Shown piece by piece: positions 24,129 to 36,044 of a DNA stretch of 64,000 bases. The DNA lies in contig SJRY01000276.1 in assembly GCA_011319805.1 (NCBI GenBank), forward strand, positions 124,001 through 188,000. Direction: 5' to 3'. The first letter of the stretch is position 1, and each line of letters starts with the position of its first letter. The DNA comes from Macrocybe gigantea (Eukaryota; Basidiomycota; Agaricomycetes; Agaricales; Callistosporiaceae). The notes under the pieces were generated by a model. That model was not told where the DNA came from, ran no database searches, and saw only the letters and a program-made list of their open reading frames with translations. A program made the translations under genes and the position numbers.

Positions 24129-25930
24129 ATGTTCATGAACCCTGCATCTCCAGAGCACCGTCGTATGAAAATCTCAGTGGGCGCCGACTCGACAACCAAA
24201 TTGGAGTCTCTCGGTGCATCTCACGCTTTCACTCAGCAGGAATGTCGCACCTAAAATCTTCTACATACGTCCTGCGTCACCCAAGAACCTGCTAACATCG
24301 TGCCTACCCATCCTCATGCGTTTCCTTCATTCTAACAGCTCGATGTCGTGTTTCCCTCCTCCAACGCGCTTGAAACGGCGCTCGTGAAGCTGTCGACGCG
24401 GTACTTCAAGGGGAAACTTGGGCTCCGAGACCTGATCGACAAGGCGGAGGCGGTGATGCCGTCCTCACTGCAGACTGAATCGTACGTCTCTCGCAATGTC
24501 TGGATGATGAGGGCACTCAGTGGTGACTATGAATCATGCACTGCAGACCTTTTACGATGCTGAGCGTTGACGGGAACGAGGATGACGTCTGGTGCGTCGA
24601 TCCGCGCGGCGTGCTGACCATCTCGGCCTCAAAAGAATCGTACGAAAAGCTGGGTATAGTGGGGAAGAAGCTGCCCTTTAAACAATATTCGGACCAACAC
24701 GGTATGTATGCTGAACGAGTGCTCTCACGTCTACGTGATTGCAAAGCCTTTCTATGTGTCTGATTCTGGCCGCCAAGTCATTCGGATCCCGCTGCAGAAA
24801 AACGCGGAGACGGTCGGCAATAGGGCACGTCGGAACGATGCGCTGGCATCTTGGGACGGAAGGCGGGACCGTGACGGCGCCGGCCCTTGGACAGTCGTAT
24901 ATCGCTTTAAAGGCGAGTTTGTTACAAGACAGAGATGCCATCTTTGTCGCCTTCTCGCGCTCCCAACTCTGTGTGAACTAAATACGAACGCGAACCAGGG
25001 GACATCACGGACCTCCCGGGCGAGTTCGCAAGCATACAAGAGCAAGAGACACGTCAGGTCAGATGCGAGGTGACGAGACACACCGACGTGTTGGTTCCCC
25101 GTGTTTCTCTCGCGCCGCGTCCGCATTCGGGAAGCAATCGTGACGCAGACGCAGTGGAGGATTGGGATAGTGAAATGGAGGCGCTGTTCGAGTGGGTGGG
25201 CATGGCTTGTTTGGGATCGCAAAGGTGAGCCGAAGCGATCGTCTTCCGCCCTCGCGTTCGAGGTTCTGACTTTACTTGATTCTGTCCTATGTAAGGCTGC
25301 AGATAAACGACCGCGTCGATCCATACGTCTGCCTCTATTCAGCCCCGCAGCCCTCAACGCGCGGAGGGACGACGCATCTGCGCTGGCGGGGTTTTCTCGG
25401 ACCCGACTTTGTCCAGAACGTCATCGAAACGGCACTGTAACGATCTGTTCTCTTCAGTCTGTTACCGCAACTGACACTGACGTACCCTATCTTTTGATGG
25501 TGATCGGTCTCTCCCTTCTCTCCCCGATTGTCGCTTTCCAAGGCAGGCGCTAGACAGTGTTTCTCCGAACAGTGAAGATGACGATTCGCTGCGGCCGTTC
25601 GTCGCCATCACGTCTCATGCCATCTCCGCGTCACCCGTGTCCTATATCCCACCGCAGTCGTCGTCGTCTTCTACAAAGGCGGTGCACATGCCTATGAGAG
25701 TCGCTCGACCTGACGGAGAAGACGTTTGGTGTCTCGTCATTGCCTCAAATCCGGACGTCGGTGTTGCGAACGGGAGCCGGGACGCCACGGCTTCTAACGC
25801 CGCAGGAGTTGTACATGCTTCTGCGTCAGACATGTCACGGAGCGCCGTGGGTTCGCTGCAATCCCAGCCGAGTAGGTGGTCCTGGTGCTTGATGGAGAGT
25901 CTCGGGCAATGCGATACGAGGTGGGGCTGA
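24129..25930 (+). CDS. RPP40: RNase P/MRP subunit Rpp40-like protein
   Basis: This resembles the Rpp40 protein subunit of nuclear RNase P/MRP, which processes pre-tRNA and pre-rRNA. Supporting segments are VFPSSNALETALVKLS with YFKGKLGLRDL, then across an intron (TE|S) FTMLSVDGNEDDVW with VLTISASKESYEKLGIVGK. Next come VIRIPLQKNAETVGNRAR with DALASWDGRR and PWTVVYRFKG, then EALFEWVGMACLGSQ|RLQIND, DPYVCLYSAPQPS and RWRGFLGPDFVQNVIETAL. The C-terminal block PFVAITSHAISASPVSYIP and PDGEDVW ends near 25930. The first exon (ATG at 24129, MFMNPASPEHRR) fits, but its donor to the exon at ~24342 is unresolved: no gt joins the two frames cleanly. The later junctions are consistent. Confidence 0.8.
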
Positions 25931-26495
25931 TGCGACGTCGCGAGCATTTCCGACATCAAGTACTTTGCTCAAAGTTATGTATTGGAAGGGTAAAACATAC
26001 ACATCTCTTGTGTTATCAGGAACGATTAAAAAGCACCATCGACAGCGTCGGAACCAATGAAAGCGGAGAATGTGAAGCGCACCTGGGCGATACTACTGTA
26101 GAAACACCGAAAGTTTGAAGGGGGGAACTTTTGTTGTAAACAATAACCTCAACAAGCAAGTGAGAAATGAGGTCGTGTTTCTAAATGGTCGTTGAGATGT
26201 GAAGGCTTGGTGTTGGAGTGTGTTGCAATGTCCATGGCACTAGGAGTACAACAGATGCTTATGTGTTGCCGGAGTGAAGGAGCGTAGAGGGTGGGGATGG
26301 GATTGCATAACTGAGAAGCATAAAAAAAAGAAAGGAGAAAAGCAAAACGGCGGAAAAAGAGAAAAACAAGAACAGCATAATGGTATGTAGAGCTGACCAT
26401 GTTGGCATCCGAACTTAGTTTAACGTCTGTCTCCCCCGGTTTTGAATCAAGGGCTGGGGAAAACAGCATCATTGGCAGGATGAATTTTTATTGGC
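25931..26495. other. Intergenic between convergent genes
   Basis: No gene, repeat or RNA recognised. An A-rich run near 26315-26345 may belong to 3' processing signals. Confidence 0.5.
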
Positions 26496-27641
26496 TTAGA
26501 CGGCGGCGTTTTGTACTCGGATGCGTGCTGGGGAAACATTGAGATGGCGCCCATTGTAGGGGTATCTTGCACCGGGGCTGGTCAGCGGACCAGCGACAGC
26601 AGTTGCTGGGAGATGAGTAGCATGGCTCCAGCTGGCCGACCGAGAGGCAGGGACAGTGATTGCGGTCGGCCTGGGCGCCTCGCGCGCAAAAGCGCTGTCA
26701 GACGGGGTGGAAGGGGAGTACTCATCAGTGGACGAGCCGCTGCTGCTGGCCGGAGAAAAGGGAATGACGACCGAGGGCGGGATGCTAGTGATACGAGAGA
26801 GCGAGGGCCGAGTGCGGTGGTTCAGAGCCTGCGTTGGCGCGGAGGCTGGGGAGCCGTTGGTCGGGTTGATCGTAGCGGCGGCTGACTCTTGACGCTCGCG
26901 CGCGCCAGCGAGTTCGGCATCGATCTCGTTCGCGGTGGTGGAGTTGCGGAGAGACGACGGGGGACGATATGCGGCTGCAGCGGTGAGGGATCTGGGTCGG
27001 TTGATGCGACCAGGCTGGACGGGCTGCTCCGCAGGCTCGGCAAGGGGGATGCGCGGAGGTGGACGGGGAATGAAGGGCGGGTGGAAGGAGGCGAGCTCCT
27101 CCCTCATGCGACGCCACTCGAGGTCAGCAGCGCCGGCAACGAGGAAGCGTTGGTCCCAGTACGCGTCGGCGATCATGAGGGCGGGGTCATCGGGACCGAC
27201 GGCCATGGGGCTTCCGCGGTCGCTGAAGCCGCTGCTACTAGTTTCGCTCGGACTGGACACAGACGCCGGCGCGATGAGGTCCGCGTCGGCGGCTGAGTCC
27301 AGCGAGTGCTGTTGCTGCTGACGACGGTACTCGTCGGGGTCGACGAACGCTTCGTACTGGGCATTTTGGAAGAACTCGTCCGAGTCTGGGTCAAAGTCGT
27401 TCCAGCTGGACCACTTGACGTAAGGGTGGTCCGGGGCTAGGTCTGGTTCAGTGGCGCACACGACGGGTTCGACGACGTCGCGGTAGGAGAGAGAAAAGAG
27501 AGCGCGGCCCATGCCAATGTCGAGTGCTGGGTGGTCAGCTTTTGGTCGTGAAGGGGTAAGGAGAGGCGTTAATGGTCGGTGGTGGTGGTGGTACAGAGAC
27601 AAGTAATAAAAACTTTGGCCCTCGATTGCCATTTCGGTCAT
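26496..27641 (-). CDS. Low-complexity protein of unknown function
   Basis: I do not recognise this protein (381 residues from ATG 27641; a second plausible start is the Met of MGRALFSLSYRDVVEP). The frame is uninterrupted. It contains an acidic, aromatic stretch around residues 60-105 (KWSSWNDFDPDSDEFFQN, YEAFVDPDEYRR), a short helical part (LEWRRMREELASFHPPF) and then a long Ser/Pro/Thr/Ala-rich tail. There is no signal peptide or clear membrane segment. The GC-rich coding bias and length support a real gene. Confidence 0.65.
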   Translation of the reverse strand: MTEMAIEGQSFYYLSLYHHHHRPLTPLLTPSRPKADHPALDIGMGRALFSLSYRDVVEPVVCATEPDLAPDHPYVKWSSWNDFDPDSDEFFQNAQYEAFVDPDEYRRQQQQHSLDSAADADLIAPASVSSPSETSSSGFSDRGSPMAVGPDDPALMIADAYWDQRFLVAGAADLEWRRMREELASFHPPFIPRPPPRIPLAEPAEQPVQPGRINRPRSLTAAAAYRPPSSLRNSTTANEIDAELAGARERQESAAATINPTNGSPASAPTQALNHRTRPSLSRITSIPPSVVIPFSPASSSGSSTDEYSPSTPSDSAFAREAPRPTAITVPASRSASWSHATHLPATAVAGPLTSPGARYPYNGRHLNVSPARIRVQNAAV

Positions 27642-27888
27642 GTGGGCTGATCTCCATCACCCGCTGACAGGCACGGCGTTGCCACCATGTGTCTGCTCAG
27701 CGTCTTTGTTCGACGAATGAGGATATTTATCCACAGGATTTTTTATTCAGAGGGATCATGGCAATGCAATCGAGGAGGAGAGAAATGACTCGGAGAACTG
27801 CAATTTGATGTCGTGAGCACGTGCCTCCGATACTGCCTCTTTCTCCGCTGGGCCATTTTGGCTTTCCTCTATCCGCAGCTTCATTCTA

Positions 27889-30800
27889 TGAGTTCATCCT
27901 CCTCGACAGCAGCCGCATCGGCGCCATCGACGTTCCTCCTCGACCTCAGCTCGCCTTCTACCTCTAACCCGTGGAACGACGAGCCCAACTCACGAGACGA
28001 CACGACTTCACGCAATGACGTCCACAAGCCCCTTCATACACCAGACCCAAGCCTTCTCGATCCCACCATCACGTCAGGTATGAGCGATTTGAGTGTGTCA
28101 GAACCTGACGACATCAAGCCTCGTGTGTCAACCGACGTCCTGAGCCAGTTCGACCCTCTCGCCAGCTTGGAGGAGCAAGTCGCTCAGAACGCTTGGGAAA
28201 CGTCGGAATCGCATCCACCACCCCACAGCCTCCTTCCGAACCGTCTGCGTCCGAACCAGTGCCTGTTCAGTTGAGATCTGATGAAGTACTACCTCTTGCG
28301 CCTTCTACACCGAAGGAATCTGTCACTCCCACGTCTGCAACTTCACAGACGTCGCCACCTCCATCCTCCTCCTCCTCCTTTCCTTCCCTAGCCGCGCTGG
28401 CGAAATCGTTCTCCATTCCTACATTGTCTCGCTCCCGTCCAGCGTCATTGGATGCCGCAAAACCAGTTCCGTCCCCAAACACACTGTCCGCTTTTGCCTC
28501 GCAGCAAGCCCCAACTTTGAATGGCGAAACACTCTCAGAAAAGATCGCAGCAGCACAGTCGCGGTCGCAATTCAATACGCCGGACGAAGAGCAACCGTCG
28601 GCTTCTACGTCTGCAACTCTCGGCCGAGACGCGGAAGAGGCCCCGTTTGACTTTCAAAAGTTTCTGGATCAGATGAAGAGTCGAAGCTCAGAGCCCGTTT
28701 CCAAATATCTCAGATCGTGAGTTATTAGATTCTCTCGCAGCTTGCCTTGAACTAATGATATTGTTTTTATCCAGCTTCCTGAGCAATTTCGCGAAACGCA
28801 CGTTCACAGTTGGAGATCAAGTCAAGATCATCAACGATTTTCTCAACGTAAGGTCCACATTTGTTCCTGTTCTAAATGCTTGTATTGATCGTCGTACACC
28901 CAAGTTTATCGCTGTTCAAATGCGCAATTGCGACACGTGGAAAAACGCATCTGATGCCGAATTTGACAACGCGATGGAAGGCATGGAGAAACTCGTCATG
29001 AACCGTCTTTACGACTTGTAGGTAACGTGCTACTTTACACCAATGTCTATGTATCACCGACACTATTCCAGCACATTCACGCCCCAAGTTGCCCAAGCTG
29101 TGCCGCCACGACCGATAACGACAGATGATCTCGAGCGCGACCGCGTTTTGTCGCAGAGAATTGCACTTTTTGGGTGGATAGAGGAGAAGCATCTGGATAT
29201 TCCCCAAGGAGAAGGCAGCTCGGGCTTTCTTGTCTTCGCGGAACAAGGTGATTTGCATATTCTGTCCCGATTAATCAATTGCGCTGAATGAATGGACTAG
29301 AACTTCTCAAAATCAACCACTACAAAGCACCACGGACAAGTTGATCTGTATCCTCAACTGCTGCAAAGTCATTTTCGGTTCGTGAACTCTATCCCTTGTC
29401 ATCTTCTGTATTACGAATACTCTTTCATCTCGTCAGGCTTGCTTCGACATCTAAAAAAGGAGGAAAGCGCTGATTCCTTCGTACCCATCCTTATTTACGT
29501 GGTATTGAAGGCGAATCCAGATCATCTTATTTCGAACGTGGAGTGCGTCAAGAAAACCAACATCATGGACTGCTCATGACTTTTTCGATGTCTAGGTTCA
29601 TTAGCAGATTCCGCAATCCTACAAAGCTACAGAGTGAAGCTGGATACTATTTGTCAAGTCTCGTGCGTCACACTCCTCCATAAACGGTCTCCAGGATGTT
29701 CATCCCTCCTCTAGACGGGTGCTATTTCTTTTATCGAGACCATGGATCACAGTTCACTTTCAAATATTGACCAAGAAGAGTTCGAAGGGTACGATGTAAT
29801 TTTCCTTCTCACCTTGAATGAAATTTCATTCTTTTTTGTCCTATGCAGGAGGGTCGAAGAAGCAATTCAGGCCCTTGCCCTTTCCGAATCTCAATCACCC
29901 ACTGTTCCACATGTCACACCCCAGACATTTATAGAGGCCAAGCTGTCGCCACATGCCGGCGAGGAATCCGCTCAACCATTGTCATTATCCACCCCGTCGC
30001 AGACGCTCTCGGATGACGCAAAACGGCTGCTCCAAAAAACGGGAGACACACTGTCAAAACCGCTCAACGCCATCGGACGCATATTCAGTGAGGCCCTCGA
30101 TGGCGCCGAGGGCAAGAGATCCATATCGTATCTTCCCGGTCCGTTCGCTCCCTTTGAACTCGGGCGTGAACAGCGCACGGCTGCAGATCAGCAGCAGCAA
30201 CCACCACCACCGCGTGGTTCGGCCGCAGCTGCGCCGTCTACGCCGCCGTGGGGCGTGTTCTCGACGAGCCCGTGGTCACCACCGGACAGCAGCAAAAGCA
30301 GCCCCGGCCCGCGCCCTCGCACTGCATCGCCTGGCCGTACGGCGTTCTCAACACCGAGTTTGACTCCACAGACGCAGCAGCAACCCGTCGGCGCATACGT
30401 CCCGCCGCCGCAGATCCAAACACCGTACAAGCCGCGCGTGAAGCGCGTCCCGCCCCCGGCATGGTCATCCGGAGAGACCAGTGGTGCACCGGACGAGACG
30501 CCTTCGCGACCGCTGGCAGCAGGCCCGTACACGAATCAGCCCCTCGCGTTAGGCCCGTCTCAGCCGTTGCACGCTGCACCTCCGCCGCCGCAATCGTCGG
30601 CTTACGGCTACTCACCTATCCAAGCACAGACGCTGCTGCCGCCCCGCGTACAGTCGTTGGCCGCCAGTGGTCCCGTTGGCGTCGGCGTCGGCGGTGGCGA
30701 CGCGGGGCACATATCCCGGACGCCGACACCCAGCCTGGACTTTACGGGCGTTCAGGCCCAAATTGACGCAGCACACGAACGCGCGGCGCAGGCATCGCGG

Positions 30801-30923
30801 GAGACGTTGACGCAGATCTTCCCCGCTATGGAACGTGAGATCATCGAGCTTGTATTGGAAGCTAATGGTGGTGATCTGGGCAAGAGCATAGAGGCGCTGT
30901 TGGAGATGAGCAGCGGGTCATAG
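27889..30923 (+). CDS. VPS9: Vps9-type Rab5 guanine nucleotide exchange factor with CUE domain
   Basis: Activates Rab5/Vps21 GTPases on endosomes. The N-terminal ~250 residues are disordered. The helical bundle starts at FDFQKFLDQMKSRSSEPVSK, followed across short introns by FLSNFAKRTFTVGDQVKIIN and the VPS9 domain: HYKAPRDKLICILNCCKVIF, then DSFVPILIYVVLKANPDHL and the FISRFRNPTKLQSEAGYYLS block. A Pro/Gln-rich linker leads to a C-terminal CUE domain (LTQIFPAM ... SIEALLEM), which binds ubiquitin, as in yeast Vps9. Near 28190-28220 the frame changes: either one base is missing in the CCACCACCCC stretch, or a 50-nt intron with a weak gtcgct donor is removed; the ESHPPP reading favours the first. 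About nine introns in all. Confidence 0.88.
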
Positions 30924-31121
30924 AGCCGGATGCGCCTTTCTTTTCTTTTTTGTTCCTTCGCTTCTGTTCTCTGTTGCATTGTTATAGTAGACTCCCCATT
31001 TTGTTACGATATTATAGTAGACATTTGGCGCCCAACTGCTTGGTATCTCTCCGCCGCCGTTGACCTTAAGGGGTACAATGTAAAGGTTATCCAAGCGCAT
31101 AGCTGCATCCATACATTTGGA

Positions 31122-32424
31122 TCATGCCAGAATTTTGCTCTCGTCTCCGAGAATTAGGTTATCGATGAGCCGCGTCTTGCCCACCCACAGTGCTCCGCTC
31201 AGGATCACAGGGTTCGCCGCCCCGTCCTTCAGTGTCCTAGCGCTATCGAGGACATCAAAGCTCTCCGAATCGTTCATCTCGATATAATCCAGCTTGATCT
31301 CGACCCCCGAGCCATCAGCCTGCGCTCGCCGTGTTCGCTCTTCCACAAGCACCACCGCGCGGCGCACGCACTCATCCCTCGGCAAGCCCTCGTGTTCCCA
31401 TGCATGTTTCGCGGCACAGAGTGCCTCATACAGCGTCGGTGCGATTTGAGGCCTGTGGCGTCGAGATATGCGTTGCGCGAGGACAACGCGAGGCCAGTAT
31501 GCGCGTCTCGCGCTGTCGGTATGATGTGCAGGTGCGAGGGATCCGGGTGCGAGAGGAGAAGGTCGGAAGTGAGACGCCGGAGGAGGAGGGCCTGCTGGAT
31601 GTCCTTTTGGCCAAAGTAGGCGTTCGTAGGCTGCGGTGTCCGAAAGAGAAATCGCAGGTCAGAGATCGGTCGACATCCTGGATAAGGATCCGTACCTCGA
31701 CGGCGTTGAAAGTTTGGTGACGACGGTGGCGACGCCCCTGAAGAACGTCGGGCGGCTCTTGCCTTCCATCTGCTCGCTATAGCCTTTTACTTCCACAAAC
31801 GTGCCTATCTGAGATGCCGTGTTTTGGCTAATTCCGGACGGATACATCTCGGCGACCGTGGGCAAGAACACTGCAGATGGAGTGCGTGTCGTCGCAAGCG
31901 AGGCAGCACCGCTGTGACTGCTCGAGTCAGATGACGACACCGGGATAGAGACGGACTGCGCGGCGAGGTTCGCGAGATCGTGCGACAGCGTGCGCGGGTA
32001 CGTCGCCAGGTCCTCGTGCGGGGCGAACTGGGCCGGGTTCACGAAGATGGAGACGACGGTCAAGTCGTTTTCGGCGAGAGATCTCCTGACTGTATGGTCC
32101 AATTACACGATGTTAATTTTTTTTTCTGGCTTGAGAAATTATTTTGTCTTTTGTGAGGATAGCAGACGCTCGAGCGAGATATTTACCTAGCGAGAGGTGT
32201 CCTTCGTGAAGCGCTCCCATGGTAGGCACGAGGCCTACCGATTGTCGAGCTTCGGAAGCCTTCCTGCGCCATTCTCGGAACGCCGAAACGGTGGTAAAGA
32301 TAGGGATGGATGACGGTGGAAGCTCTGTAGACGCCGTCTCAGCACGGCAGCTCATTCTTGCCAGCGATGGAGGAGATAAGGTGTGCAGAAAATGACGCTG
32401 GCGAAGTAAATACGCAGAAATCAT
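31122..32424 (-). CDS. panC: Pantoate--beta-alanine ligase (pantothenate synthetase)
   Basis: ATP-dependent joining of pantoate and beta-alanine, the last step to pantothenate for CoA. The nucleotidyl-transferase signature [13 protein letters not shown] sits before an intron whose removal gives [23 protein letters not shown], the family's second motif. [15 protein letters not shown](F) and, after a second intron, [19 protein letters not shown] and [10 protein letters not shown] follow. The C-terminus is [11 protein letters not shown]. The first ~25 residues ([19 protein letters not shown]...) resemble a mitochondrial presequence. One base appears to be missing near 31448: the frame passes from DATGL to [18 protein letters not shown] with no intron signal. 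Confidence 0.92.
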
Positions 32425-32601
32425 ATGAGCGCGGAGTGGAAATGTGTTCAGGATAATTGATTAAGAACCAACTTCCAGAAATCTGATCTTATCTCCAATG
32501 ATCATCATTGTCTAACTAATGAGCAAGGCGCCTAAGTTAGTGTCAAGTGCAACTTGACATGAGAACGGCGCCCATTGCGAAGATATCGAAGCACCCTACT
32601 T

Positions 32602-33562
32602 TCACGACCTTTTTTCTTTTGAAAGAACACGTTTTTCCCATTCTCTTCTCCACCTGATCCACTCGCCTTCCCTGCCGCCATCACCCCAAACGCCCCAGCC
32701 GTCTCTGATTTGCAGCCATGAGGATATTGGGTTCACTAAAAGGAATATCTTCACCTGACCGAGGACAGACTTGGGGTGGCGTGAAGGGATAAGCTCTGCA
32801 AAAAGGTAGAAGAAAAGCCCGAGGGTAGAACCGATGACGAGGCCCCATGAGATCTGATGAAAGTTGTGATAGCCCAAAGCATATCTGGTTTGAGGGTGGC
32901 TGTGAGTGAAATAATACATGTCCTCAAAAGTAATTGGGATTCACCTGGAGAAGGCGACGGTGACCGTCCACGCACAGAGCCCAAGGTAAACAAGCATTCG
33001 CCACATTGAGTCGACCACCACAGAACCGGTCGAGCGAACCTGTGCCTGAAGAAGAGGTGGCACATCAAAAACGTCGAAAAGTACGCCATGTATTGGCTAT
33101 GGGACGATGGAAAACCGTAGCCATTTCCGATGCTTTCTGTTAAAAAGGCGACGTGTGCGATGACGAGTCGAGAATAGGTGTGCTGCGGAAAGACAGAACG
33201 TACGTATTGGACGATCCTGCTTGATTGCTCGCTTGATGACTAGGTTAAGCCCTTCTCCTACAAATTGGCCGGCCCACATGACGAGAATAACATATTCGCG
33301 CGTGTGCACAGCCAACGCGGCATAGCATGCCTGCAGGCAGTCAAATTTTGACTCGAGGCTGTCGGAGGTAGAAAAAATGTGGACAGACCATTAGGAGAAT
33401 GGGGCTAAGGGTTATGAGAGCGAGCAAGAGCGAGACTGTGGAGGAATCATCATCTTTTGGACATCAGCCAAGCACAGAAAGAGTAGGAAAAAACCGTTGA
33501 GCAGACGAACAGAGGACGTGAGTGAGCTCCAGAGACGATCTATGACGAGAATGGTCGAGCAT
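32602..33562 (-). CDS. CAX4: Dolichyl-diphosphatase (PAP2 family)
   Basis: Recycles dolichyl pyrophosphate in the ER lumen for N-glycosylation. Exon 1 starts at 33562 (MLDHSRHRSSLELTHVL) and joins to YDDSSTVSLLLALITLSPIL, then ACYAALAVHTREYVILVMW. The PAP2 motifs are present: GEGLNLVIKRAIKQDRP (motif 1), GYGFPSSHSQYMAYF (motif 2, PSSH) and AFSRYALGYHNFHQ (motif 3). The cytosolic tail SSWLQIRDGWGVWGDGGREG is typical of the family. Four or more transmembrane helices are evident. Near 33040 one G seems to be missing in a GG run: the frame shifts from FRHR to VRSTGSVVVDSMWRML. Introns near 33340-33400 and 33440-33510 have good ends. Confidence 0.9.
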
Positions 33563-33852
33563 TGCGAGCGGTTCATCTAACAGCACGTGACTCTGCTTGA
33601 TGCCAACACTACAGCGCTTTCAACAGCATCTTGAGAACTCGTGAGCGCCTTTTTTTTTTTTTAAAATCCGAGATTGCTTCCCCGATGTTCAGGTTCCATG
33701 CGAAGAAAATGTTCAAATACCGCTGGCTCGGGCCCGTTTGTTACATTAAAATCGTGATTGTGAGTCACAACGCGACACGAGTCAATGAGACAAATTCGGA
33801 ACCCTGAATACCGTGAGGCTGAAAGAGAAGCTTAAAAGCGGCTCAAATTTGC

Positions 33853-36044
33853 ATGTCGTTCAAAACTTCTCTACGCCGTCTCCGCAGGAGTGCAGACGAC
33901 CTCACTATGGAGTCCGCTCTTCCAGTCATGCAGCAAATTCTCTCATCTGTATTGCAGTCGAGGGCAGGCGACAAGCCGGAAGATCCATATCCACATTCCA
34001 ATGTTACCGGAGACCCCGCAATGCTTTCAAAGCCCGCAACATTGTCGTCGCTTCTCATGACGCTGTTCTCGTTCTCTGCTTTAGTGGATTGGCTAAAGTT
34101 AATCATTATTGGCGGCATTCTCGAGACATGCCGGCGTGCTGTTTTCTCGTCCTATCACAAGTTGATGAGCTCATTCTTCATTACGGCCGTTTTTGAGGAG
34201 GACGATACCAGCTATGGTGAGTATCGTGTTCTTTTCTATCATATTTGCTTCAACTCACTCGCTCTCCCAGATTGGATGATGTTCTGGTTGTCTCGACATC
34301 CGGCTTGGTGTGAGTGTACAACAATTCGATCGTTACCGCTTCTAATCATTGTTCTGTCTGTAGCTACCGCAAGAGATCTTGTCGTCAGCACCTGTAGCTT
34401 TGGCCTCAATTCGTCCGCTATCTTGCTTCCGGGCGAGGACGAGGACACTAGCTCACTCCTGAAGAATGCGAGGAAGCTTGCATATCTTCCATCTTTTTCG
34501 TCCACCCACAACCTCTGGTACAAAGGCTGGTGGATGTCCGTCACCCGCATCCGAAAAGAAACTGGATTCTACGGACGCTACGAGGAATCACTCAGTATAT
34601 GGCGAGTATGCCTCAATTTCCTTCTTTGGGTCAGACCCTGACAATCAAACCCGCTATCACAGCATTCTGTCAAGATCTCATCGAGTCTTGAACGAGCTGC
34701 TTTTGGAAGCAAAACGGGACTATATAGCAGCACAAGAGAACAATATTTCTATCTACGTTTCCGATTCGTCAGTTTCTCTTCGCATATCTGGTTTCAGGCC
34801 TTCCTCACGCTGTCTGCAGAAACAACTCCTGGAGACATGTTGCAACGAGGCCCAAACGGCCGCTGAAATCCATCGTCCTTGATCCAGGCGTCAAGGATCT
34901 GCTCGTCGATGACGCACGGGACTTTTTGTCTAGCAAAGCGTGGTATATTTCCCGTGGCATTCCATTCCGTCGCGGATACCTTCTCGTGAGTATGATTCGT
35001 TAAAGCATTGGTAGTATTAATTCAAGACATTGGATCCAGCACGGAGCTCCTGGGTCGGGCAAGACGAGCATCATACACAGTCTCGCTGGAGAACTAGGCC
35101 TCGACGTTTACATCGTCTCTCTGTCCCGCACCGGTCTGGACGACCTAGGGCTGAGTGAGTTGATATCCGAACTTCCTGGTAAGGCAATACTGCATTCGAG
35201 AGCCCATTCTGCAGCCCCCTGAACAAATCTTTGCAGAGAAATGTATTGCCTTAATGGAGGATATCGACGCAGCCTTCACCCAGACTTTAAACCGCGATGA
35301 GCCTGACCATGCGCCAGCTGATGGTATAACACGACCGAAAACTCAGGCCACTAGCAAGTAGGTACTACCTGTGTTCCTCTGTCACTCTCTCTGACCGCAT
35401 CACGATTCAGAGTCAGCCTAAGTGGCCTGCTCAACGCCCTCGATGGTGTCGGAGCTCAAGAAGGTCGCATCCTATTTGCAACAACGAACAAATATGCGTC
35501 ACTTGATTCCGCCCTATGCCGCCCAGGCCGCATGGACCTGCATATCGAATTCAAGCTGGCGAGCAAGTACCAAGCGCGCGAGCTCTACCGAAACTTCTAT
35601 CTCCCGGACGAGGACACTAAGGCCGACAGCGATGATGACAAAGAGAGCGTGGACTCCGGATACGGGTCGGCCACGGCGGGCAGCCCGGTAGAAAAGTCTG
35701 GCGATGCTTTGCCGACGCCACTTTCTTCATCATTTTCAGAGCCCACAATGCCCAAGATCACTGCTACACGCCCGTCGCCACCATCGCCATCCGAGACAGA
35801 CAATACCTGCCGTGTTAGTCAGCCTCATCGGTATCGCACCCCGGCTCTACCCTTAGCTAGGGTTCTAGAGCTCGCGGCGCAGTTCGGCGACGCCATCCCG
35901 GAACGTGAATTCTCCATGGCCAGCCTTCAAGGATACCTCATGGGCTACAAGACACGCCCTTTGGACGCAGTCAGGGATGTGCCTGCTTGGATCGAAAGAG
36001 AGCGATTAGTGAAAACCTCTGCCGGATCTCCTAGGTCTGCCTAG
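33853..36044 (+). CDS. BCS1-like mitochondrial AAA ATPase
   Basis: This belongs to the BCS1 group of AAA proteins. The namesake translocates the Rieske protein across the inner membrane, but fungi carry many divergent paralogues of unknown role. A hydrophobic segment around residues 65-90 (LMTLFSFSALVDWLKLIIIGG) precedes the BCS1_N-type domain. Walker A is HGAPGSGKTS (after an intron near 35000-35040), Walker B is CIALMEDIDAAF, and GRILFATTNKYASLDSALCRPGRMD matches sensor-1/arginine-finger sequence. The C-terminus has an acidic/Ser-rich insertion and ends SLQGYLMGYKTRP. About six introns. The junction near 34600 (EESLS to ILSRSHRVLNELLLEAK) does not join in frame with visible sites; one G may be missing at the AG|gtatat donor. 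Confidence 0.82.

Noticed and set aside
28150..28225. 50-nt intron with gtcgct donor in the Vps9 gene
   Set aside because: It would restore frame, but the donor is weak and the interval reads as plausible protein (NAWETSESHPPP); a missing base is preferred, though not proven.
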